Assembly (NCBI GenBank): GCA_017308345.1
Contig: JAFKFE010001151.1
Span: 1 to 5,059 of the forward strand
Length of the DNA stretch: 5,059 nt
Direction of reading: 5' to 3'
Origin: Alphaproteobacteria bacterium
GTDB lineage: Bacteria > Pseudomonadota > Alphaproteobacteria > Rhizobiales > Rhizobiaceae
The notes beneath the pieces are model-generated. The model had not been told where the DNA came from. It did not search any database and was given only the letters and a program-made list of their open reading frames with translations. Positions 1 to 3,679 of this stretch are shown in pieces. How positions within the stretch are numbered: the first letter of the stretch is position 1; each line of letters opens with the position of its first letter. A program made the translations under genes and the position numbers.

Positions 1-104
1 TGCCAACCGCTTTTGACGCGACCGACAGGAGTGCCGCCATGGCCACGACCACCGCCCCCTGGGCCACCGAAAAGCCGACCGCCCTTCTGGTCCTCGCCGA
101 CGGC
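1..104 (+). repeat. Left arm of a perfect 104-bp inverted repeat (carA start)
   Basis: Every base from 1 to 104 pairs with 412 down to 309 (positions sum to 413). The match breaks at 105/308. The arm contains the carA leader, ribosome binding site and first 22 codons. Because it begins at base 1, it may extend beyond the window. Confidence 0.95.
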
Positions 105-545
105 ACGGTGATCGAAGGCCGCGGTCTTGGCGCCACGGGATCGGCCGTCGCGGAAGTGTGCTTCAACACGGCGCTGACCGGGTACGAGGAGATCCTCACC
201 GATCCCTCCTATGCCGGCCAGATCGTCACCTTCACCTTCCCGCATATCGGCAATGTCGGCACCAACGACGAGGACATAGAGGACTTGCATCCAGCCGCCC
301 GCGCCGGCGCCGTCGGCGAGGACCAGAAGGGCGGTCGGCTTTTCGGTGGCCCAGGGGGCGGTGGTCGTGGCCATGGCGGCACTCCTGTCGGTCGCGTCAA
401 AAGCGGTTGGCAGCACCGTTCGCGCGGCAAGGCGCGCGAGCTGGATATTTCAGCTCCCACGCGTCGTTTCATTGTCTTATGCAGGACCGAGTACATAGGG
501 GAAGGTGCCGGAGCGGTCAATGCGGTCGCCTCGGACCATTGCTGA
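39..545 (+). CDS. carA: CarA N-terminal fragment (carbamoyl-phosphate synthase small subunit), broken and chimeric after about residue 93
   Basis: CarA is the glutamine amidotransferase subunit of carbamoyl-phosphate synthase, which feeds arginine and pyrimidine synthesis in the cytoplasm. Residues 15-93 read as the CarA N-terminal domain, including the family signatures [17 protein letters not shown] (42-58) and [13 protein letters not shown] (67-79). Full-length CarA is about 380-400 residues. Here the whole glutaminase domain, with its Cys-His-Glu triad, is missing. From codon 94 the frame enters the inverted copy of the gene's own start, so residues 94-168, up to the TGA at 543-545, are meaningless read-through rich in Gly and Arg. 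Only 39 to about 317 is genuine. The ATG at 39 is supported by AGGAG at 27-31, 7 bases upstream. The product cannot be functional. Identity as carA is certain from motifs; the truncation is either a real rearrangement or an assembly or amplification chimera. Confidence 0.85.
   Translation: MATTTAPWATEKPTALLVLADGTVIEGRGLGATGSAVAEVCFNTALTGYEEILTDPSYAGQIVTFTFPHIGNVGTNDEDIEDLHPAARAGAVGEDQKGGRLFGGPGGGGRGHGGTPVGRVKSGWQHRSRGKARELDISAPTRRFIVLCRTEYIGEGAGAVNAVASDHC
309..374 (-). pseudogene. carA: carA 5' end, second (inverted) copy: first 22 codons only
   Basis: Read on the minus strand from the ATG at 374-372, this stretch codes for the same first 22 residues as the plus-strand carA copy, with no base difference. 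It also keeps the same AGGAG ribosome binding site, here at 386-382. It stops being carA at 309, where it meets the plus-strand copy. It lies head to head with the yqeY-like gene, with a normal-looking intergenic region between them. I infer this is the native start of carA and that the rest of the gene has been replaced by the fold-back copy. It is a fragment, not a working gene. Confidence 0.8.
309..412 (-). repeat. Right arm of a perfect 104-bp inverted repeat (carA start)
   Basis: This is the reverse complement of 1-104 without mismatch, separated from it by 204 bp of carA coding sequence. The inner end (309-317, gccgtcggc) also reads in frame as Ala-Val-Gly at CarA residues 91-93. The two copies may therefore share up to 9 bp of microhomology at the junction. 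Confidence 0.95.
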
Positions 546-570
546 TTTGCTTTCGTCCAGCAAAATCAGC
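541..570. other. Imperfect hairpin upstream of yqeY
   Basis: The arms gctgatttgct (541-551) and agcaaaatcagc (559-570) pair around a 7-base loop with one bulged A. There is no T-run on either side, so it is not a typical intrinsic terminator. It could be a regulatory site or leader structure for yqeY or carA, or chance. Confidence 0.4.
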
Positions 571-583
571 GGCTTGCCGGGAT

Positions 584-612
584 TTGCGTCACGCGGCCGG
601 CGAAGCTATTGT
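584..612 (+). promoter_or_regulatory. Candidate yqeY promoter
   Basis: A TTGCGT at 584-589 and a TATTGT at 607-612 are separated by 17 bases. Both are partial matches to the housekeeping consensus (3/6 and 4/6). Transcription would start near 619, about 20 bases before the ATG. This is a weak prediction from sequence alone. Confidence 0.3.
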
Positions 613-637
613 CCGCCGCATTCGAAGGAGAAGCACG

Positions 638-1087
638 ATGCGCGAGAAAATCGCCGAATCCATGAAGAGCGCGATGAAGGCGCAGGACAAGCACCGCCTG
701 CCGACGCTGCGGTTGATCCAGGCCGCCATCCACGATCGCGACATCGCCAATCGCGGCGTCGGCAAGCCGCCGGCGAGCGAGGAGGAGATACTGCAGATCC
801 TCGCCAAGATGGTGAAGCAGCGCGAGGAATCGGCCAAGGCCTTCGAAGACGGCAAGCGGCCGGAACTGGCGGCGCAGGAGCGCGGCGAGATGGAGATCAT
901 CCGCGAATTCCTGCCGACGCAACTCGACGACGCGGCAATAACGGCCGCGGCCCGCGAGGCGATCGCGGCGACGGGCGCCGCCAGCCAGAAGGACATGGGC
1001 AAGGTGATCGGCGCGCTGAAGCAGAAATATGCAGGCCAGATGGACTTCGCCAAGGCGAGCGCCATCATCAAGGCGCTGCTGCAATAA
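638..1087 (+). CDS. yqeY: GatB/YqeY domain-containing protein
   Basis: This is a 149-residue soluble protein, the usual length for the YqeY family, which resembles the tRNA-binding C-terminal helical domain of GatB, a subunit of the tRNA-dependent amidotransferase. The opening MREKIAESMKSAMKAQDK and the following LPTLRLIQAAI are typical. So are EREEEIL-like helices (here SEEEILQILAKMVKQREES, about 47-65), the segment EIIREFLPTQL (86-96) and the C-terminal SQKDMGKVIGALKQKY (115-130). AAGGAG at 625-630, 7 bases before the ATG, fixes this start. In-frame sequence further upstream is intergenic leader. The stand-alone protein's cellular role is not established; tRNA-related binding is a family inference. 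It converges with the L,D-transpeptidase gene 12 bp downstream, with no visible terminator in the gap. Confidence 0.92.
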   Translation: MREKIAESMKSAMKAQDKHRLPTLRLIQAAIHDRDIANRGVGKPPASEEEILQILAKMVKQREESAKAFEDGKRPELAAQERGEMEIIREFLPTQLDDAAITAAAREAIAATGAASQKDMGKVIGALKQKYAGQMDFAKASAIIKALLQ

Positions 1088-1099
1088 GGTGCTGCGTCG

Positions 1100-2098
1100 C
1101 TAATCCTTGCACATCGGCAACGGCTGGGGCGGCGGCGCCGGATGGTCGATCTTGTACTGCGCGATGATCGGCTCCAGCGTCTTCCTGGGCCAGAATTTGG
1201 GGGTGCCGATCTCGCTCAGGCAGGAGGCGTTCCAATAGAGGCCCGCGCTCGGCAGCGATTGGCCAGCGGCCTTTGCCCGGGCGACAGCGGCGATGTCGCG
1301 CGATTCCGGATAGATGTAGAGCGTCGTCGGGTTGTTCTTCGCGATGGGGATGATCTGTTCGGCATCGGCAGGCGGCCAGCTGGTGCAGCCATTGCTGCGG
1401 CCGCCGGCATAGTTCACCAGCTTGCCGAACGGGACGAGGCCGTCATGGTCGGCGTATGAACTGCTCGGGTCCTTGCGCATGCACATGCCCCTGAGCAAGG
1501 CAGCTGGATGGCCGCCGATCACGCGCTGCCTGGCGTTCGCCGCTTCGCCTTCGCCGTCGAACTGGATGAAGCTGCGCATGAACACCGCGTTCTGTGCGCC
1601 GACACGGTAGTAGCCCTTGAAGGACGTCTTGGTTTCGGCGGTCATGTAGGCGCCGCCGGCCGTCAGCTCGGAGTCCATGGCGTTGCCGAAATTCTTCGCG
1701 CAGCGCCTGCCGTTGGAGAAATCGGCGACGCCTTTCAGATTGCGGCCGCCACCATGGCCCGCGGAGAACGCGCGGAAGAACTGCTTGGCTTCGCAGATAA
1801 CGTAATACCGCTGGCCGAGCACGCTGTTGCCGAGGTCGCCGGGACGGGTGGCATCCATGGCGAAATAGCAGGGGTTGCTGACCGAACCGTCGCTGACCTT
1901 CGTCTGATAAAGCGCGCGCGCCCGCTCCAGCACGACCTGCGAGATCTGGCCCTCGCCATCGCCGACATGGCGCAGCAGCCAGTCGGGCACGCTTGACGGC
2001 CGCAACGCCGCGTATGAGCTGACAGATGCCGTCATGGCGGCCAGGATCGCGACCAGACAGAAGATGGCCGCGCCCAGCGGAACAGATCTCAACCGCAC
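1100..2098 (-). CDS. Murein L,D-transpeptidase catalytic-domain family protein (YkuD_2 type), secreted
   Basis: This is a 332-residue protein. Residues 1-31 form a signal peptide: basic MRLR, a hydrophobic core from about 8 to 24, and a likely cleavage near SYA-A (28-31). The mature part follows the plan of the YkuD_2 family. It has a strand leading to SAGHGGGRN (112-120), then DFSNG (126-130), GGAYMTAE (148-155), and NARQRVIGGH with His197. The catalytic-type motif GRSNGCTSW (233-241) carries the presumed nucleophile Cys238. Known family members act on peptidoglycan stem peptides in the periplasm; the exact reaction of this subfamily is inferred. Several further cysteines (77, 102, 133, 206, 208, 293, 330) suggest disulfides. 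The tail is proline-rich (about 320-328). The start is GTG, chosen because GAGGAG lies 7 bases upstream and the signal peptide follows directly. The gene is probably monocistronic. Confidence 0.8.
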   Translation of the reverse strand: MRLRSVPLGAAIFCLVAILAAMTASVSSYAALRPSSVPDWLLRHVGDGEGQISQVVLERARALYQTKVSDGSVSNPCYFAMDATRPGDLGNSVLGQRYYVICEAKQFFRAFSAGHGGGRNLKGVADFSNGRRCAKNFGNAMDSELTAGGAYMTAETKTSFKGYYRVGAQNAVFMRSFIQFDGEGEAANARQRVIGGHPAALLRGMCMRKDPSSSYADHDGLVPFGKLVNYAGGRSNGCTSWPPADAEQIIPIAKNNPTTLYIYPESRDIAAVARAKAAGQSLPSAGLYWNASCLSEIGTPKFWPRKTLEPIIAQYKIDHPAPPPQPLPMCKD

Positions 2099-2105
2099 CG
2101 GCTTG

Positions 2106-2111
2106 CTCCTC
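2106..2111 (-). promoter_or_regulatory. Ribosome binding site deciding the GTG start of the L,D-transpeptidase gene
   Basis: The minus strand reads GAGGAG here, 7 bases before the GTG at 2098-2096. No ATG just downstream has a comparable site, and starting later would cut into the signal peptide. Confidence 0.75.
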
Positions 2112-2187
2112 GAAGCGTTGTCCGCACCTGTGAATCACCAGCGCCGATCATAGAAGGTCTCGCATCCATCGGCGAAACACTTCTAGT

Positions 2188-2292
2188 TTAGCGACGCCGT
2201 CCGTAGATCGGATTTTCGGCCCGCTTCGATTGAGCTATGATCTGATTCCGGCGCGCCCACGCCTCCTCCCTCCATCGGGAAGCATCGTTCAT
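2188..2292 (-). CDS. Possible small protein of 34 residues, unrecognised
   Basis: An ATG at 2292-2290 opens 34 codons ending in TAA at 2190-2188. The product is basic with a helical look, beginning MNDASRWREEAWARR and ending NPIYGRRR. About two thirds of its third positions are G or C. No good ribosome binding site is seen upstream, and I recognise no family. It sits inside the divergent intergenic region, 89 bp before the L,D-transpeptidase start and on the same strand. It may well be chance. Confidence 0.18.
   Translation of the reverse strand: MNDASRWREEAWARRNQIIAQSKRAENPIYGRRR
2236..2241 (+). promoter_or_regulatory. Candidate -10 element of the DnaB-like gene
   Basis: TATGAT matches the -10 consensus at 5 of 6 bases. 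The best -35 at 17 bases (TTTTCG, 2213-2218) is poor. Transcription from here would give a leader of about 130 nt that includes the 15-codon ORF at 2291-2338. Confidence 0.3.
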
Positions 2293-2338
2293 GCAGGGCA
2301 GTCCATCACCCGACCAACTGTTCGAGCGCCAGGCATAA
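2291..2338 (+). CDS. Possible 15-codon leader ORF before the DnaB-like gene
   Basis: The ORF reads MQGSPSPDQLFERQA and stops at TAA 2336-2338, which overlaps an AAGGAGG-like stretch (2337-2343). Its DQLFE codons are the 16-bp repeat that recurs inside the downstream gene in the same reading frame. A weak GGGAAG lies 8 bases before the ATG. It could be a leader peptide, a remnant of a partial duplication, or chance. Confidence 0.2.
   Translation: MQGSPSPDQLFERQA
2311..2326 (+). repeat. 16-bp direct repeat, copy 1 (in leader)
   Basis: cgaccaactgttcgag is identical to 2741-2756. The match ends on both sides (2310 c versus 2740 t; 2327 c versus 2757 t). Confidence 0.9.
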
Positions 2339-2365
2339 GGAGGGGTTGTCGAGACTGCTCGCGGC

Positions 2366-2371
2366 AGGAGG
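2366..2371 (+). promoter_or_regulatory. Ribosome binding site deciding the ATG start of the DnaB-like gene
   Basis: AGGAGG lies 7 bases before the ATG at 2379. It favours this start over the in-frame TTG at 2346, whose nearby AAGGAGG at 2337-2343 is only 2 bases away. Confidence 0.75.
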
Positions 2372-2378
2372 TTTTTCG

Positions 2379-3089
2379 ATGCGGCTTTCCGCACCCGTCT
2401 ATCATCTGAAGCGCCAGGCGCGGCTCCTGTCGCGCCGGGAAAATGTTCCACTCCACACAGCGCTCGACCGCGTTGCCCGTGAAGAAGGTTTTGGTAGCTG
2501 GAGCCTGCTTGCGACCAAGGCCGCCGAGGCAGCGCCCGCCGGCAGGCTGTTGGCGCGGCTGATGCCCGGCGACATGGTCCTCGTGGCGGGGCGACCGGGC
2601 CAAGGCAAGACGCTGATGAGCCTCGAACTCGCCGTGGCGGCCATGCGACAAGGCAATCGCGCCGTGTTCTTCACCCTGGAATATGCGCATGCCGACATCC
2701 TGGACCGGTTCCGTGACATTGGAACCGATCCCGCCGATTTCGACCAACTGTTCGAGTTCGACAATTCCGACGCCATCAGCGCCGGCTACATCATCGAGGC
2801 GTTGCGGTCGGCGCCGCGCGGCACGCTGGCGGTCATCGACTATCTGCAACTGCTCGACCAGAAGCGGGAGAATCCCGAGCTCATGGTCCAGATCCGCGCC
2901 TTGAGGTCGTTCGCCAGGGAACGGGGACTGGTGCTGATCTTCATCTCGCAGGTCGACAGATCCTACGATTCCTCCGGGAAACCGTTCCCTGATATCGGCG
3001 ATATCCGGCTGCCGAACCCGCTCGACCTGTCGCTGTTCGACAAGGCCTGTTTCCTGAACAAGGGCGAAATCCGGTTTCAGGCGACTTGA
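2379..3089 (+). CDS. DnaB-like RecA-core ATPase (short 'DNA helicase' of rhizobial type)
   Basis: This is a 236-residue cytoplasmic protein. Residues 8-46 are a small helical region with an ALDRVAREEGFGSWSLL pattern (28-44). Residues 55-234 form a RecA-type core like the C-terminal domain of DnaB. It has Walker A GRPGQGKT (71-78), FFTLEYAHADI with the likely catalytic Glu101, Walker B LAVIDYLQLLD (150-160, Asp154) and a sensor-like ISQVDR (189-194, Gln191). Replicative DnaB is about 450-500 residues with a primase-binding N-terminal domain, which is absent here. The C-terminal DnaB motif with the arginine finger is replaced by LPNPLDLSLFDKACFLNKGE. It is therefore probably not the replicative helicase, and its function is unknown. 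The start is the ATG at 2379, with AGGAGG at 2366-2371. A TTG at 2346 would add 11 residues but has a badly spaced site. Confidence 0.85.
   Translation: MRLSAPVYHLKRQARLLSRRENVPLHTALDRVAREEGFGSWSLLATKAAEAAPAGRLLARLMPGDMVLVAGRPGQGKTLMSLELAVAAMRQGNRAVFFTLEYAHADILDRFRDIGTDPADFDQLFEFDNSDAISAGYIIEALRSAPRGTLAVIDYLQLLDQKRENPELMVQIRALRSFARERGLVLIFISQVDRSYDSSGKPFPDIGDIRLPNPLDLSLFDKACFLNKGEIRFQAT
2741..2756 (+). repeat. 16-bp direct repeat, copy 2 (inside the DnaB-like gene)
   Basis: This is the same 16 bases as 2311-2326, coding for DQLFE at residues 122-126 of the DnaB-like protein. The copies are 430 bp apart. Confidence 0.9.
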
Positions 3090-3189
3090 GGGCGATCCGT
3101 TGGTGGTTACGCCTGCCGGTCTCGACCTTGACCTGAATCTCAACAGACCCGAGATCGAGACGAACCATGGATCGAAACCGAGCCAGCGA
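3090..3189. other. Convergent gap between the DnaB-like and DUF983 genes
   Basis: These 100 bp contain no gene. The only symmetry seen is a 7-bp inverted pair, gtctcga at 3119-3125 and tcgagac at 3155-3161, with a 29-base spacer and no T-run. I see no convincing terminator. Confidence 0.55.
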
Positions 3190-3576
3190 CTACTCGCCAG
3201 GCCTGGCCAGCCGTCCTTCTTCTGCCTTGTGGTAGAACTGGCTTGCCACGAGCCAGCCTTTGAGCGGCCTGAGCGGCGGGATGCAGGTCGCGAGAACGAC
3301 CGGGATCGAAACGAAGGCGTGGAACCACATGGAGGGCTCGAAGGTCACCTGCGCCCAGACGGCGAACAGCACCGAAGGCACACAGGCAAAGCAGATGACG
3401 AAGAAGGCCGGGCCGTCCGCGGGGTCGGCGAAGGAATAGTCGAGCCCGCAGACATCGCATTTCGGCGCCAGTTTCAGGAATCCCTCGAACAGGTGACCCT
3501 CGCCGCAACGGGGACAGCGGCCCCGGATCCCCACTTGCCAGGGTACCAGATGCGGATAATGCGCAAGGTCTTCCAT
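3190..3576 (-). CDS. DUF983 family membrane protein
   Basis: This is a 128-residue protein, the usual DUF983 length. An N-terminal cytoplasmic-looking part carries two Cys pairs, CPRC (21-24, in GRCPRCGEGHLF) and CDVC (40-43, in KCDVCGLDYSF), which look like a zinc or other metal site. The conserved DPADGPAFFV segment leads into two predicted membrane helices (about 57-77 and 83-101), then LRPLKGWLVASQFYHKAEEGR (102-122), a strong family signature. The molecular function of DUF983 is unknown to me. The frame is open 21 codons further upstream, but the ATG at 3576 is preferred. It has AGGAG 8 bases upstream (3589-3585), gives the normal family N-terminus, and the extra codons would overlap the promoter. 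It is divergent from the MocR gene and shares its regulatory region. Confidence 0.9.
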   Translation of the reverse strand: MEDLAHYPHLVPWQVGIRGRCPRCGEGHLFEGFLKLAPKCDVCGLDYSFADPADGPAFFVICFACVPSVLFAVWAQVTFEPSMWFHAFVSIPVVLATCIPPLRPLKGWLVASQFYHKAEEGRLARPGE

Positions 3577-3617
3577 GATCGTCGCTCCTATGGACCTCAC
3601 GCGGGGCCAGGTCGGCC

Positions 3618-3646
3618 TTGAGGTCTCGGATGCATACATATATCAT
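3618..3646 (+). promoter_or_regulatory. Promoter of the MocR-type regulator gene
   Basis: TTGAGG (3618-3623) and TATCAT (3641-3646) are 17 bases apart. The -10 overlaps the opposite-strand -10 of the DUF983 promoter, so the two promoters are back to back and likely compete. Transcription would start near 3653, inside the operator palindrome. An alternative -10, TACAAT at 3658-3663, lacks a good -35. Confidence 0.55.
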
Positions 3647-3679
3647 ACTTGTATGCATACAATGCGACAAAATGTATGG
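3630..3679. promoter_or_regulatory. Symmetric operator region between DUF983 and MocR genes
   Basis: A perfect 14-bp palindrome, ttgtatgcatacaa, lies at 3649-3662. Half-sites recur around it: gcataca at 3632-3638 and 3655-3661, tgtatgc at 3650-3656 and the near-copy tgtatgg at 3673-3679. These make two units of gcataca-N11-tgtatg offset by exactly 23 bp, about two helical turns. The outer pair atgcataca (3630-3638) and tgtatgcat (3650-3658) is also a perfect inverted repeat. The stretch is AT-rich in a GC-rich window. The site overlaps both promoters, as expected for autoregulation and control of the divergent gene by the adjacent MocR protein. That link is inferred. Confidence 0.65.
3642..3670 (-). 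promoter_or_regulatory. Promoter of the DUF983 gene
   Basis: On the minus strand, TTGTCG (3670-3665) and TATGAT (3647-3642) are 17 bases apart, a good sigma-70-like promoter. The spacer (3664-3648) contains the 14-bp operator palindrome, so a bound regulator would sit directly between -35 and -10. Transcription would start near 3635, leaving a leader of about 60 nt. Confidence 0.6.

Larger units (their letters stand above)
413..637. other. Intergenic region between the native-side carA start (minus) and yqeY (plus)
   Basis: These 225 bp carry no convincing gene, although open frames run through. They should hold the carA promoter (minus) and the yqeY promoter (plus). Visible structures are a small stem with 6-bp arms, gagctg at 438-443 and cagctc at 451-456 around a 7-base loop, and a longer hairpin at 541-570. 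I could not pick a convincing carA promoter. Confidence 0.6.
2099..2378. other. Divergent intergenic region between the L,D-transpeptidase and DnaB-like genes
   Basis: These 280 bp separate two divergent genes. TATGAT occurs in both directions: on the minus strand at 2152-2147, facing the L,D-transpeptidase gene, and on the plus strand at 2236-2241, facing the DnaB-like gene. Neither has a good -35 partner. The region also holds a possible 15-codon leader ORF (2291-2338, plus), a 34-codon minus-strand ORF (2292-2188) and one copy of a 16-bp direct repeat. Confidence 0.55.

Noticed and set aside
209..520. Minus-strand open frame of about 100 codons over the carA start
   Set aside because: It runs across the fold-back in a different frame from carA and yields a proline/arginine-rich product with no family features.
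158..637. Long open frame running into the yqeY frame from upstream
   Set aside because: It crosses the fold-back junction and the carA leader, has low-complexity Arg-rich content, and the family N-terminus plus ribosome binding site place the start at 638.
566..1084. Minus-strand open frames opposite yqeY
   Set aside because: They are GC-driven shadows of a well-supported plus-strand gene and have no recognisable motif.
1508..1996. Plus-strand open frame of 162 codons inside the L,D-transpeptidase gene
   Set aside because: It is an antisense shadow. The minus-strand frame has a signal peptide, catalytic motif and ribosome binding site.
2289..3143. Minus-strand open frame of 284 codons opposite the DnaB-like gene
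   Set aside because: It is long only because of GC bias. Walker A and B and the ribosome binding site are on the plus strand, and the antisense product matches nothing I recognise.
3119..3161. Inverted pair between DnaB-like and DUF983 genes as a bidirectional terminator
   Set aside because: There are only 7 paired bases across a 29-base spacer and no T-run, too weak to call.
3577..3639. Extending the DUF983 protein upstream by 21 codons
   Set aside because: The extension would run through the leader to the predicted transcription start. The ATG at 3576 has a well-placed ribosome binding site and the family's normal N-terminus.
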